Source: Pseudoflavitalea sp. G-6-1-2 (GTDB lineage Bacteria > Bacteroidota > Bacteroidia > Chitinophagales > Chitinophagaceae). Taken from it: DNA of 64,000 nt. Made by a program: the position numbers and the translations under genes. The stretch lies in contig NZ_JABBGB010000003.1 in the NCBI RefSeq assembly GCF_012927185.1, positions 372,001 through 436,000 of the forward strand. The letters run 5' to 3'. This document shows positions 53,428-63,630 of the stretch, piece by piece (position 1 is the stretch's first letter; each line of letters opens with the position of its first letter). The notes under the pieces are model-generated. The model did no database searches, had not been told where the DNA came from, and saw nothing but the letters and a program-made list of their open reading frames with translations.

Positions 53428-54861
53428 TTAATAATCTTTGTTTTGCTGAAGGTTAGCATATCGAACATCCTGCAGTGGTAATGGAGATATTGCTTTATTA
53501 CTTGGGTATTCAAGATTAGCGGCGCCTGAAATAAAAGCATCTTTTCTATGAACTCCCTGTTGCAATCTTTGAAGATCAAACATTCTTAAGCCTTCAAATG
53601 AGAGCTCTTTTCTTCTTTCTTTATAAATTGAATCAAGAAGAGCAGTACCAGTTGTTTCCAGAGGTACCCCCAGGGGATTGGCTCTTACTCTTATTGAGTT
53701 AAGTAATTCGCGGGAAGTTACCTCGTCTCCGGTTTTTGCTGCGGCTTCGGCAATTGTGAGAGCTACTTCGGAAGATCGGACTATGGTTTGATAATAGTCG
53801 CAAAATGGAGCAGGGTGTAGCTTGGCTACGCCAACCGGGTACTTGGTGACCACCCACATTCCATCTATTGACGTAACCCAGTTCAAACGGATGTCGTCTG
53901 GGTTTTCTGTAAGTATTTCTGTTATATCATTGGTTGCTGCGAATTGTCCGAACCTTAGATAAGCGCCCATAAAGGTTGCCCCTATTCCGGCACTGCCTTT
54001 GATGAAAACGGGCGATAATTGAAATAGAACCTCCGATTTGCCGGGAGCCTGAAGGGTAAACATTTTTTCAGGGTAACCGGCAGCAATTGACATCAGCGGA
54101 ACCTTCTGATATACATCTTTTGCAAGTTTGAGGGCCATTGCATAATCTTGTTTGAACAGATATACTCTTGCGAGCAGGGCTTTGGCAGCAAGGTGATTCA
54201 TCAATCTGGCGTCTGTAAATTGTTCGGGCATTAGCCTGATAGCTTCCTGCAGATCTGCAATTACACTGTTATAATTTTCTGCTACAGTGGCCCGTTGCAT
54301 GGGTTTTGTAATATCTGAATTGGTAATGTATGGTATGCCAATATGAGTTGCATTTTCAGAATATGAGTAAGGTTGGGCAAAAATATTCATCAGTTTGAAA
54401 TGAATCATTGCGCGCAATGCGTATACCTGGCCTTTCAGATTGTCAGATTTTTCAGAACCTTCATTTCTATATTTATTGATGTCTTCAATAACAAAATCGC
54501 AGGATCGAATGATCTGATAGCTTGATTGCCATTCACCATTCATTGCAGTAGAATTTGAGCTGACTGCATTTTCCGGATTGAGTTCTGCTTTTTGTGACCA
54601 GGAATAATGCGCCAGAAGATCGGGGTTTTCAAGGGAAACAGGCTTCACGTTGTCAGATACTATATCAGCATATAAGCTACCCAGGTTGCCCAAAAAATCT
54701 CTGTCGAGCATCAAATACACACCATTGACGAAATGCTCCATGGTATTAAGGTCTTTCACATAAGTTTGTCTGTTTAGGGAACTTGTATCTTCGAGTTCAA
54801 CAAAGCTTTTGCTGCAAGACAAAAGACTCAGAATAAAGAAAAATAATATAAGCTGTTTCAT
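53428..54861 (-). CDS. SusD/RagB-family lipoprotein
   Basis: This 477-residue surface lipoprotein has the signal MKQLILFFFILSLLSC and TPR-like helices with YALRAMIHFKLMNIFAQPY. The SusD C-terminal blocks are 'ALTIAEAAAKTG' and 'KERRKELSFEGLRMFDLQR'. It pairs with the SusC gene 35 bp upstream to form a capped TonB-dependent channel. In this setting the ligand may be a peptide or protein rather than a glycan, since no carbohydrate-active enzyme is nearby; that is inference. Confidence 0.93.
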   Translation of the reverse strand: MKQLILFFFILSLLSCSKSFVELEDTSSLNRQTYVKDLNTMEHFVNGVYLMLDRDFLGNLGSLYADIVSDNVKPVSLENPDLLAHYSWSQKAELNPENAVSSNSTAMNGEWQSSYQIIRSCDFVIEDINKYRNEGSEKSDNLKGQVYALRAMIHFKLMNIFAQPYSYSENATHIGIPYITNSDITKPMQRATVAENYNSVIADLQEAIRLMPEQFTDARLMNHLAAKALLARVYLFKQDYAMALKLAKDVYQKVPLMSIAAGYPEKMFTLQAPGKSEVLFQLSPVFIKGSAGIGATFMGAYLRFGQFAATNDITEILTENPDDIRLNWVTSIDGMWVVTKYPVGVAKLHPAPFCDYYQTIVRSSEVALTIAEAAAKTGDEVTSRELLNSIRVRANPLGVPLETTGTALLDSIYKERRKELSFEGLRMFDLQRLQQGVHRKDAFISGAANLEYPSNKAISPLPLQDVRYANLQQNKDY

Positions 54862-54896
54862 TTTATTACTTTAGATCCAGAAAGATTGATTTGTAA

Positions 54897-57800
54897 CTAA
54901 AAACCGACCATTGCTCCTATGCTGAATGAGCGTGCGAGCGGGTAAAGCAAAACGCTAGAGCCGAATGCGTTGATATTCTCGGGATCTCCGTTTGAGTATT
55001 TTGTCCATACAGCGAGGTTATTTCCCTGCACATACAATCTCAAAGAACTCATGTGAAGTTTGCTGATCATTTTTACCGGGAAAGTATAAGCTATATTAAC
55101 ATTCGACAATCTCAGAAAATCTCCATTATACAGGTATCTTGTTGAAGGCTCTCCGCCGTAATCAAATTCGAGACCAGGATAAGTGGGAATCTGCTTAACT
55201 CCATTCAGAAGCCGTCTGGGGTTGGGCGAGTTAGCACCGGTTTTTTTCCAGCGATTCTGTGCAGAGCTGATCTGATTCATATATGGCAAGGCTCCATCAT
55301 TGATCAGTGTTCTGCCTGCTTCAAAATAAATTTCAGATCCATACTGATAATACAAGTTAAAAGAGAGTTCAAAACCTTTGTAGGTTAGTGTGTTGATCAG
55401 TGATCCAACTCCATCAGGTTGCGCATTTCCAACTATTTCTTTTTTAGCTGCCTTATAATCTTCGGTGGGTTTGCCACTGGAAGAATCTATCCATTGAGGT
55501 CTTCCGTTGCTGGGATTCACACCTGCCCATATAGGTAGATAGAAACTATTGTATTCTTTACCTACTTCGTTTACAAGATTACCATTGCCGAAAACTGTAA
55601 GGGAAGGGTAGAACGATTTGGTGAGTCTGTTTGTATTTTTACTCCAGTTTCCGGTAAGAGTCCAGCTGAAATCTCTTGTTCTAACCGGGGTAACGGAGAA
55701 ACTCAGTTCAATGCCTTTATTTGAGATATCTCCAATATTGTCTGTGAATGTACTATATCCTGTTGCGCCTGGAATCAAAATATCATAGGCAATCAGGTTA
55801 TTTGTTTTCCTGTTATAGAAATCAGCCTTAAGCATAACTCTATTGTCGAGCATACCTAATTCAACTCCAATGTTCATTGTTTTGGTAGATTCCCATTGAA
55901 TACCAGGATTGGACGGGGAAGCACTTCCCTGAGTCCAGACCGCGGTAGATCCGAGATAATTGTAGATAACAAGGGGATCAAACCTGATTCCATCCGTGAT
56001 TGCGGAAGAGTTGCCGGATGAACCGTAACTTCCACGGATCTTGAACAGATTCAACCACGGCAATGCTTTTTTTATGATTGGTTCTTCACTTACCAACCAG
56101 CCGGCTCCGACAGACCAGAATGTGCCGAATTTTGCATTCTTTCCGAATTTAGAAGCACCATCTGCGCGGATGCTTCCACTTAGAAAATATTTTTCTTTGT
56201 AACCATAAGAAAATTGTCCAAAATAAGAGAGGAGGGTTTGTCTGAATTTTTTACCAAAGGTCTGAATATTAGTACCTCCTTGTATTTCTTCAAGAGAAGG
56301 GTTAGACCCAAAGCCCTTGATATTAGAATTCAGATAGCGGTCAGTTTTAATTTGTGCTTCCTGACCGGCAAGAAGTTGAAGCTGGTGATTGGGGGCAATC
56401 TCTTGAGAAAAGAGCAAAGTGTTGGAATTGATCAGGCTTATTGATCTGTAGTTTTCATCAGTAATACGACCCAATCCTGCTGCTGTATCACCTTGAATAA
56501 TAAAATCGGGATGGATCTTTTGCTTAGCCTCATTCAGGATAAAATTAAAGCCAACTTTAGAGTTGAAGGTAAGTGATTTGAAAGGAGTAATGCTTGCTGT
56601 TAACGCAGAAATACCTCCATAAGAAGTGTTTCTATTGATATTCTTTTCAGCGGCCGCTACAGGGTTGGGAAGCGAATTTCTTACACCCCCAATTCCATAT
56701 CCCCAGATAAAGTTATTAATGTAGTTGCCATTCATATTTTTGATGGGGAGCAAAGGAGAAATGTACATTTCGGAACCAGTATTGTTACTGTAGTTCTGAA
56801 CAGAATAAGCGAAGGAGGTATTCAATCCTAATTTGAACCAGGAGGCAAGCCTGTTTTCCACATTGAATCTCATTGATTTTCTGTCGAAATCAGTTTTGCT
56901 TACAATGCCGTTTTGTTTTGTGTATTCGAAGTTCAGATAGAAAGTAGTCTTTGCTGTACCTCCTGATATGTTGAGTTCATTCGATGTGGTGATCGCGCGA
57001 TTATCATAGATTGCATCGATCCAATTGGATGCCGGATAAAAACTTGTGTCGCCAGGTGATTTTACAATGGTTGGAAATTTCTTATATAGGTCTGTTCTGA
57101 TACTGTCATCAGAAGCAGTAGGGAAGGAGTTCCGGTAAGTTTCCATTATCATGTCGAGATACTGTTGCTGATTTAAGACCGAAGTGTTTTTTTCTATTCT
57201 GGTGGAAATATCAGTCTGATGTCTAAAGTTGTAATTGGTTTTACCTGCTTTACCTTTCTTGGTGGTCACAATTATTACACCATTACTTGCTTTAGAGCCA
57301 TATAGTGATGCGGCAGCGGCATCTTTCAATACAGATATGCTTTCAATATCCGATGGATTAATCAATGACATCGGATTTGTTACTGAAGGGCGTCCCTGGT
57401 TTTGCATCGAACTCGAACCCATAGGGTCCTGGGTTACGGGCACTCCATCAATAACTATAAGTGGATTTCTGAACGTTTCACCAAAAAGAGGATTTCCACC
57501 CGTAGCTACTCCTCTCAGAACAAAATTAGCCGGAGCTCCACCGGGCTGGCCTGATCCGTTCGTAACTACCAACCCCGGTACTAAACCTTGTAAGCTTTTA
57601 TCAAAACTTCTGTTAGGTAATGTTTGTATTTGCTCGCCCTTTACAACTGAAACTGCTCCGGTATTGGCTCTCTGGGTGGTGCTGTTGTATGCTACCACAA
57701 TTGTCTCGTTCAGATTGTTTGGTGCAACTTTTAGATTCACCCTGATTTCTTCATTCTTTTTTACCGCTACTACAGCTGGTTCATAACCGATGCAGGATAT

Positions 57801-58409
57801 CAGCAATGTAGTATTTAACGGTACATTTGTTAGAATGAAATCTCCTTTGTTATCAGTTGATGTTGCTGCTTTTTTGTTTTTTGCAACTACGGAAGCCTTG
57901 GCAATTGGTATTGACTGATCATCCGTAATAGTACCTCTGATTGTCATCAATGCAGCTTCACTTTTATTTCTCGCCGTATCCGAATATGTTTCCTTTTCTT
58001 CCCCCTTCTTCCTCACCACCACAATCTTATCCACTATACTATACGTCACCGGCTGATCCTTAAAACAAATATTCAACACATGCTCCAGACTCGCATCCTT
58101 CACATCGATACTGAGCTTCTTCGTCTCACGCATCATTTCATTATTATACACAAACGCATACTGCGTCTGCTTCTGTATCTCTTTAAAAAGCTCCTGAAGT
58201 GTAGTGTTCTTTTTCGATATGGTAATTTTGGGTGCCGGTTCCCCTGCAGATAATTTCATGCTGAGCAGCATGCTGCAGCTAACTGCCAGCAACAGTTTTA
58301 AAACCGGAATAATCAATTGAGAATTGCTACGAGCTGAACCTGGTGGAGAGGCACTAGCCTCCATTGCCGGACAGGTGATGCGGCCCATCACGAACTTGTT
58401 GAGTTGCAT
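54897..58409 (-). CDS. SusC/RagA-family TonB-dependent receptor with STN domain
   Basis: From the likely start ATG 58409 (MQLNKFVMGRITC) the protein has 1170 residues; the frame is open to 58571 without a plausible signal. It has a signal helix (VLKLLLAVSCSMLLSMKLSAG), an STN domain (TTLQELFKEIQKQTQYAFVYNN), a carboxypeptidase-like beta domain (GTITDDQSIPIAKASVV), and a plug with the SusC signature (VLKDAAAASLYGSKASNGVIIVTTKKG written in parts). The barrel ends SFSIGAMVGF. The STN domain connects it to the FecR-like anti-sigma factor encoded upstream. It is first in the operon with susD and the thioredoxin-phosphoesterase fusion. Confidence 0.93.
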   Translation of the reverse strand: MQLNKFVMGRITCPAMEASASPPGSARSNSQLIIPVLKLLLAVSCSMLLSMKLSAGEPAPKITISKKNTTLQELFKEIQKQTQYAFVYNNEMMRETKKLSIDVKDASLEHVLNICFKDQPVTYSIVDKIVVVRKKGEEKETYSDTARNKSEAALMTIRGTITDDQSIPIAKASVVAKNKKAATSTDNKGDFILTNVPLNTTLLISCIGYEPAVVAVKKNEEIRVNLKVAPNNLNETIVVAYNSTTQRANTGAVSVVKGEQIQTLPNRSFDKSLQGLVPGLVVTNGSGQPGGAPANFVLRGVATGGNPLFGETFRNPLIVIDGVPVTQDPMGSSSMQNQGRPSVTNPMSLINPSDIESISVLKDAAAASLYGSKASNGVIIVTTKKGKAGKTNYNFRHQTDISTRIEKNTSVLNQQQYLDMIMETYRNSFPTASDDSIRTDLYKKFPTIVKSPGDTSFYPASNWIDAIYDNRAITTSNELNISGGTAKTTFYLNFEYTKQNGIVSKTDFDRKSMRFNVENRLASWFKLGLNTSFAYSVQNYSNNTGSEMYISPLLPIKNMNGNYINNFIWGYGIGGVRNSLPNPVAAAEKNINRNTSYGGISALTASITPFKSLTFNSKVGFNFILNEAKQKIHPDFIIQGDTAAGLGRITDENYRSISLINSNTLLFSQEIAPNHQLQLLAGQEAQIKTDRYLNSNIKGFGSNPSLEEIQGGTNIQTFGKKFRQTLLSYFGQFSYGYKEKYFLSGSIRADGASKFGKNAKFGTFWSVGAGWLVSEEPIIKKALPWLNLFKIRGSYGSSGNSSAITDGIRFDPLVIYNYLGSTAVWTQGSASPSNPGIQWESTKTMNIGVELGMLDNRVMLKADFYNRKTNNLIAYDILIPGATGYSTFTDNIGDISNKGIELSFSVTPVRTRDFSWTLTGNWSKNTNRLTKSFYPSLTVFGNGNLVNEVGKEYNSFYLPIWAGVNPSNGRPQWIDSSSGKPTEDYKAAKKEIVGNAQPDGVGSLINTLTYKGFELSFNLYYQYGSEIYFEAGRTLINDGALPYMNQISSAQNRWKKTGANSPNPRRLLNGVKQIPTYPGLEFDYGGEPSTRYLYNGDFLRLSNVNIAYTFPVKMISKLHMSSLRLYVQGNNLAVWTKYSNGDPENINAFGSSVLLYPLARSFSIGAMVGF

Positions 58410-58682
58410 GTAAAGGAATGTTAACCGGAATAACCTCTTTAGTCTCTTCCGGGTGGTTAAGAAAATAGTATGTAACGTCAATAAAAAAACGAAGAAGTCA
58501 TTCCCAATTGAGTGTTGGATAAGTGTTGGGCGATATAATAATCTCCCCTGTGGATGCTCACGCGAATACATGAAGGTGGTTTAATGGTTGATGGCGGCAA
58601 GAATCGCGAGCTGATCCTAACTTCTTCTTAATGTTGCATCGGTATTGATGTTCTATACCTCTGTTCTCAGGTGCTGAGACCT

Positions 58683-59915
58683 TTACTGCTGAACTGTTAT
58701 ACTGTTACTGGATTTGTCGATAATGAATTTCACCGATCCCGTCATTTCCATTACCTCTAAGAGGCGGCTGACCGGAATATCGCGGGACAGGTTCAATGAA
58801 AAGTGGCTTCCCTTATCTGTTCCTCTGTAGATCACTTTCAGTGAATACCAGCGGCTCACTTCTTCCATGATCTCTTTCAGGCCGGCATTATTGAAATTGA
58901 ACATGCCATTCACCCAGGCCACTGATTCTTCCGTGTCGATACTGTTTACACTGAGCGCCGTACTTCCTTCCTGAATGGCCTGCTGGCCGGGAGAGAGCAG
59001 GGCTGTGGCTCCTGAGAGACTCACTACTTTCACTTTTCCTTCTGTAAGAGTAGTTCGTAATACAGTGTCATACGCACGTATATTGAAATGTGTTCCTTTT
59101 ACTTCGATGGTGGATACCGGTAAACCTTCCGCCGATTGAACGTTTACATTGAATGGCACTCTCGTTTTGCTGTCCTTCGCATACATGGGCGCGATCTCGA
59201 AATATCCTTCGCCTTTCAATGTTACATTTCTCACTGTTCCGTCGAATGCGATGGGATAGCGAAGGCTCGATTGTGCATTCAGCCACACCTGGCTTCCATC
59301 GGGGAGCATTACACGGTACCTGCCGCCGGTGGGCGTGCTGATGGTATTGTACATCGATGTTTCGTTCTGCACATTGTCTGCCGTGTAATGATATTCCAGT
59401 TTGCCATCGGCGGTTTTGGTGATGGATACAGATTGCTGCATCATCAACTGACCATTGGTGGTAGTATCCAGAATAACTTTTTGTCCATCTGCCAGTGTGA
59501 GTACAGCCTTGTCTGTGCCGGGCTGTACATCTGTGGGTTGAACTTTGGCAGCGATGGTGGAATGATCGGTGCGGGGTTTGAAAACAAAATACAAAGTGGT
59601 ACAGGCTACAAGGGTAATCACTGCAGCAACTGCTGCGTATTTTCTGAAACGATTAGGGGAGTGTTCAACAACGGGGGCTGGCTGAAGTTCGGGTATCTGT
59701 GCCGAGATCATCTGCCAGATCTTTTGTTCATCTGCTTCACGATACAAACTGCTCAATTCTCCAGAACGTATTTGTTCTACTACAGATAAGAAGTAGGCCT
59801 CATTGCCGGGCGAAGCCTGCAGCCATTGCTGCAGCTCAGCTTCCTGTTCTTCAGTAAGCTTATTGCTGATATAGGCATAGATAAGGTTGGCAATGTTGCC
59901 TGCTTGATTGCTCAT
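58683..59915 (-). CDS. FecR-family anti-sigma factor
   Basis: This 410-residue protein has a cytoplasmic N-domain (1-88), a membrane helix near residues 90-110 (YAAVAAVITLVACTTLYFVF), a FecR domain (TPTGGRYRVMLPDGSQVWLNA, VTLKGEGYFEIAP, IEVKGTHFNIRAY) and a C-terminal DUF4974 (MFNFNNAGLKEIMEEVSRWYSL). It lies between the sigma-factor gene and the STN-containing SusC gene on the same strand, completing a trans-envelope signalling path for the cluster. Confidence 0.93.
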   Translation of the reverse strand: MSNQAGNIANLIYAYISNKLTEEQEAELQQWLQASPGNEAYFLSVVEQIRSGELSSLYREADEQKIWQMISAQIPELQPAPVVEHSPNRFRKYAAVAAVITLVACTTLYFVFKPRTDHSTIAAKVQPTDVQPGTDKAVLTLADGQKVILDTTTNGQLMMQQSVSITKTADGKLEYHYTADNVQNETSMYNTISTPTGGRYRVMLPDGSQVWLNAQSSLRYPIAFDGTVRNVTLKGEGYFEIAPMYAKDSKTRVPFNVNVQSAEGLPVSTIEVKGTHFNIRAYDTVLRTTLTEGKVKVVSLSGATALLSPGQQAIQEGSTALSVNSIDTEESVAWVNGMFNFNNAGLKEIMEEVSRWYSLKVIYRGTDKGSHFSLNLSRDIPVSRLLEVMEMTGSVKFIIDKSSNSITVQQ

Positions 59916-60129
59916 GCTGCTGATCCGTTTTTTGTTCTGAGATATTTACGCCAGGCTTTCATGTGTTCTGCTACTATATAAAACCCAAACCTGTAAGTTT
60001 TGCCCACTGGGCTGGAGGATATTTTAGAAGAAAATTCAGAGATATTTTTCGGGTAATGATTTCGTAACCTTCCCGTAATAATTGAGGATTTTTTTAATGC
60101 GAACTTGATCAGCATCATCTTTTATGATA

Positions 60130-60720
60130 CTATCTGCTCCATAGTTGTAATAAAAAAACTACAGCGCCTGTAAGGATGTAAGAAACCTTATTCACCATTC
60201 TGTTGCGGAGTATCTGAATGGCGTTCGCTTTCTGATTGCGCACTGTTTTGGCAGTGATCTGCAATTGCCCTGCTATCTCTTTTTCTGTGAGTCCCTGTAA
60301 GAACATCTGCAATATTCTTTTTCGTTGCGGAGCCAGTTCTTCAATATCCGAATGCATCAGCTGCAACAATTCTGTGGTGATCTCATGATGAAAAACTTCC
60401 ACCGAATCTTCCTGCAGATAATGCAGTTCTTTTTGCGAATTGGATAACTGTTGACTGGTACGAAGGCTATTGAAACATGCATTTCTTGTAGCAATAAATA
60501 GAAATGCTTTTACATTGGACATGGTATTGAAGTCTGCACGCTTATTCCAGAGTTTTACAAAACAGATGGAAATGATATCCTCTGCTTCCTGCTGTGGAAC
60601 GAGCTTGCGGGCGAAATAATATAACCCGCGGTAATATTCTTTATAGAGAGTATTGAATGCGCTGGTATCGCCATTATTGAAGGCACGCATCAGTTGATCG
60701 TTGCTACTTGCATTTTCCAT
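60130..60720 (-). CDS. ECF RNA polymerase sigma factor
   Basis: This 196-residue sigma-70 family factor has region 2 (FNTLYKEYYRGLYYFARKLVPQQEAEDIISICFVKLW) and region 4 (LTEKEIAGQLQITAKTVRNQKANAIQIL). A hydrophobic C-terminal tail (VSYILTGAVVFLLQLWSR) is usual in Bacteroidota FecI-like factors. It is upstream of the FecR gene with a 214-bp gap that holds no recognised gene. Likely targets are the susC operon and perhaps its own promoter. Confidence 0.92.
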   Translation of the reverse strand: MENASSNDQLMRAFNNGDTSAFNTLYKEYYRGLYYFARKLVPQQEAEDIISICFVKLWNKRADFNTMSNVKAFLFIATRNACFNSLRTSQQLSNSQKELHYLQEDSVEVFHHEITTELLQLMHSDIEELAPQRKRILQMFLQGLTEKEIAGQLQITAKTVRNQKANAIQILRNRMVNKVSYILTGAVVFLLQLWSR

Positions 60721-61048
60721 CAGGCCGTTCTTTAGGGAAAAAATATGTTGGAATCAAAACCTTAGTAAACCGGGCGTAAAGGGCAGAGTATTGAATATAA
60801 CGAAAAACAATATATCAGAACTTACCGATGTGAAATTAGAAACAGAATGCCTTTCTTCCAAAATTGCTGTATTGTTTTATTGCTAACAAACCTTTGCGCT
60901 TTTGCACAGGTTATGCACGGCTACTTTCGTGTGAACTGAACACATTATAAAAATTTATTGACTGATTTCACCGCATTGCTAACGTACGTTAATTACTTTT
61001 GGGCCGCCAAACAGATCCTGCCACCAGACAATCAATTTTATTCAGCAA
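60721..61048. other. Intergenic region between the sigma-factor and ppsA genes
   Basis: 328 bp without a supported gene. It holds a perfect 12-bp palindrome TAACGTACGTTA (60980-60991) two bases before TACTTTTG (60994-61001), a perfect -7 element for ppsA. The rest is A/T-rich with no further structure I can support. Confidence 0.6.
60980..61001 (+). promoter_or_regulatory. ppsA promoter -7 element with adjacent palindrome
   Basis: TAACGTACGTTA followed by AT and TACTTTTG, 48 bp before the ppsA start. No TTG at the usual -33 distance was found. The palindrome overlaps the promoter spacer, a position suited to a repressor. Confidence 0.55.
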
Positions 61049-63484
61049 ATGAAACCAACCAGCAGTATTCTCCTATTGCATGAAGTGGGCATTAACGACA
61101 TTGAACTTGTCGGAGGAAAAAATGCTTCACTGGGCGAGATGCTTCAAAACCTCACCAAACTTGGTGTTAACATCCCCGGAGGTTTTGTAATCACCGTGAA
61201 CGCCTACAACGAGTTTATCAAATTCAACAATCTCGATTCAACCATCCGGGCTCTGGTGAAAGAGATCGATTACAACAATGTAGAATCGCTTCGCCGTGCA
61301 GGTTTGCAGGTGCGCAATCTTGTGCGCAACTCCAAGTTCCCTCCGGAACTTGGTCAGCAGATCATCGAAGCGTATTACACGCTCTCTGCAAAGTACGATC
61401 AGCAGAGTACCGATGTAGCCGTTCGTTCTTCTGCCACTGCAGAAGATCTGCCGGATGCTTCCTTTGCCGGTCAGCAGGAGACTTACCTCAATGTGCGTGG
61501 ACCTGCCGCACTGATCGATGCCGTTCGCAACTGCTTCGCATCGCTCTTCACAGACCGCGCCATCAGCTATCGCGAGACTTTCAACTACGATCATTTCCAG
61601 GTTGGCCTTTCTGTATGCGTACAGAAAATGGTTCGCTCCGACCTCGGCAGCTCCGGCGTAGCTTTCTCGCTCGATACCGAAAGCGGTTTCAAAGATGTGA
61701 TTGTGATCAACGGCTCTTACGGCCTCGGTGAAATGGTTGTACAGGGTAGCGTTTCTCCCGACGAATTCATCGTGTACAAACCAACTCTCAAGAAAGGATT
61801 CAAATCCATCATCGAAAAGAAACTGGGCGTAAAAGACCAGAAGATGGTGTATGGCGATGATCCTGACGAACGCGTTCGCATCATCCCAACAGAACGCTCT
61901 GCACAGTACCGTTTCTGTCTCACCGATGAAAACATTCTCAAGCTCTCCAGCTGGGTAGCCATCATCGAAGATTATTACACCAGCATCAAAAAACATTGGT
62001 GCCCTATGGACGTGGAATGGGCGCTGGACGGCCTTTCACAGGAGCTCTTCATTGTACAGGCACGCCCCGAAACCATCCACAGCCGCAAAAAGCACAACAC
62101 CATCACCGAGTATGTGATGAAGAACAAACCTGAAGATGCCAAACCCATCGTTAAAGGTATTGCCGTTGGTGATAAGATCGGCGCCGGCAAAGTGTGCATC
62201 ATGTACTCTCTCGACAAACGCGTTGAAGAAGGGCATGAGTTCAAAGAAGGCGATGTGCTTGTTACCGACATGACGGATCCCGACTGGGAACCGATCATGA
62301 AGAAAGCATCGGCCATCGTAACCAACAAAGGAGGAAGAACCTGTCACGCTGCGATTGTTGCACGCGAAATGGGTGTGCCTGCCATCGTTGGTTGCGGCAA
62401 CGCTACTGAAGTTCTGCAGGAAGGACAGGATATCACCGTTTCCTGTGCAGAAGGGGACGAAGGTTTGGTGTACAACGGAAAAATCGACTTCGAAGTAACC
62501 GAAACATCCCTCGAAGATCTTCCGCAAACGGAAACGGCCCTGATGCTGAACGTGGCATCTCCGTCACTGGCTTTCCGTTTCTCGCATATCCCGAACCGTG
62601 GGGTAGGGCTTGCGCGCGAAGAGTTCATCATCAACAACTACATCGGCGTTCACCCGCTGGCGCTGCTGAAGCACCGCGAACTGAACGATCCCGAACTCAC
62701 CCGCACCATCGAAAAGGTTACCAAAGGATATCAGAACGAAGAAGAGTTCTTCATTAATAAACTCTCTTACGGCATCGCAAAAATTGCGTCTGCCTTCTAT
62801 CCCAACAAAGTGATCGTTCGTTTCTCCGACTTCAAGAGCAATGAGTATTTCAATCTGCTCGGTGGTAAATATTTTGAACCGCACGAAGAGAATCCGATGA
62901 TCGGATGGCGCGGTGCATCACGCTACTACTCCGAAAGCTACAAACCCGCATTCGGACTGGAATGCAGAGCCATCAGCCGCGTTCGCGAAGAGATGGGCCT
63001 TACCAATGTAGTGGTGATGATCCCGTTCTGCCGCACAGTACCCGAACTGATCAAAGTGAAAGCCACCATGAAAGAGTTCGGACTGGAACAAGGCAAAGAC
63101 GGACTGGAGATCTACCTCATGGCAGAGCTTCCTTCGAACATCCTCATGGCAAAAGAATTTGCTGAGCATATCGATGGTTTCTCCATCGGATCGAATGATC
63201 TTACACAGCTCACACTTGGTCTCGACCGCGATTCTGCACTCGTTGCACATCTCTACGACGAACGCAATGATGCAGTGAAACGCATGATCAGCATGCTCAT
63301 CGATACCGCCAAAGCCTGCAAGGTGAAAGTTGGTATCTGTGGACAGGGACCTTCCGACTTCCCCGACTTTGCACAGTTTCTCGTAGAACGCGGCATCGAC
63401 AGTATCTCTGTTACGCCCGATTCTGTGATCAAAACTATCAAAGCTATCAGCGCCATCGAATCGAAAGCTGTACCTGCGCGCTAA
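61049..63484 (+). CDS. ppsA: Phosphoenolpyruvate synthase
   Basis: This 811-residue cytoplasmic enzyme converts pyruvate, ATP and water to phosphoenolpyruvate, AMP and phosphate for gluconeogenesis. It has an N-terminal ATP-grasp-type domain (VGGKNASLGEM, VAVRSSATAEDLPDASFAGQ), a central phosphohistidine domain with GGRTCHAAIVAREMGVP (catalytic His), and a C-terminal TIM barrel ending in VGICGQGPSD with the catalytic Cys. The length is typical. It is monocistronic, with its own promoter element and terminator. Confidence 0.95.
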   Translation: MKPTSSILLLHEVGINDIELVGGKNASLGEMLQNLTKLGVNIPGGFVITVNAYNEFIKFNNLDSTIRALVKEIDYNNVESLRRAGLQVRNLVRNSKFPPELGQQIIEAYYTLSAKYDQQSTDVAVRSSATAEDLPDASFAGQQETYLNVRGPAALIDAVRNCFASLFTDRAISYRETFNYDHFQVGLSVCVQKMVRSDLGSSGVAFSLDTESGFKDVIVINGSYGLGEMVVQGSVSPDEFIVYKPTLKKGFKSIIEKKLGVKDQKMVYGDDPDERVRIIPTERSAQYRFCLTDENILKLSSWVAIIEDYYTSIKKHWCPMDVEWALDGLSQELFIVQARPETIHSRKKHNTITEYVMKNKPEDAKPIVKGIAVGDKIGAGKVCIMYSLDKRVEEGHEFKEGDVLVTDMTDPDWEPIMKKASAIVTNKGGRTCHAAIVAREMGVPAIVGCGNATEVLQEGQDITVSCAEGDEGLVYNGKIDFEVTETSLEDLPQTETALMLNVASPSLAFRFSHIPNRGVGLAREEFIINNYIGVHPLALLKHRELNDPELTRTIEKVTKGYQNEEEFFINKLSYGIAKIASAFYPNKVIVRFSDFKSNEYFNLLGGKYFEPHEENPMIGWRGASRYYSESYKPAFGLECRAISRVREEMGLTNVVVMIPFCRTVPELIKVKATMKEFGLEQGKDGLEIYLMAELPSNILMAKEFAEHIDGFSIGSNDLTQLTLGLDRDSALVAHLYDERNDAVKRMISMLIDTAKACKVKVGICGQGPSDFPDFAQFLVERGIDSISVTPDSVIKTIKAISAIESKAVPAR

Positions 63485-63512
63485 GCACGGTATGCTGCCT
63501 GATAAAAAAAAT

Positions 63513-63546
63513 GAACCCCGCAGCTGTGAAAACAGCGCGGGGTTTC
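63513..63546 (+). terminator. Intrinsic terminator after ppsA
   Basis: AACCCCGC, GCTGT-GAAA-ACAGC, GCGGGGTT followed by TCTTAATT. The stem is strong and GC-rich with a GAAA tetraloop. It also works towards the convergent partial gene. Confidence 0.85.
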
Positions 63547-63630
63547 TTAATTCCAAACTGCTGCAAGTGGTCGCACGAACATTCATCTGCATTGAATGAT
63601 CAGTTGCCTCCGGCGGATATGAGAAAATGC

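Noticed and set aside
58410-58571. Longer N-terminus for the STN-containing SusC
   Set aside because: The extra 54 residues are basic/hydrophobic without family similarity; ATG 58409 gives the usual SusC start before the signal helix.
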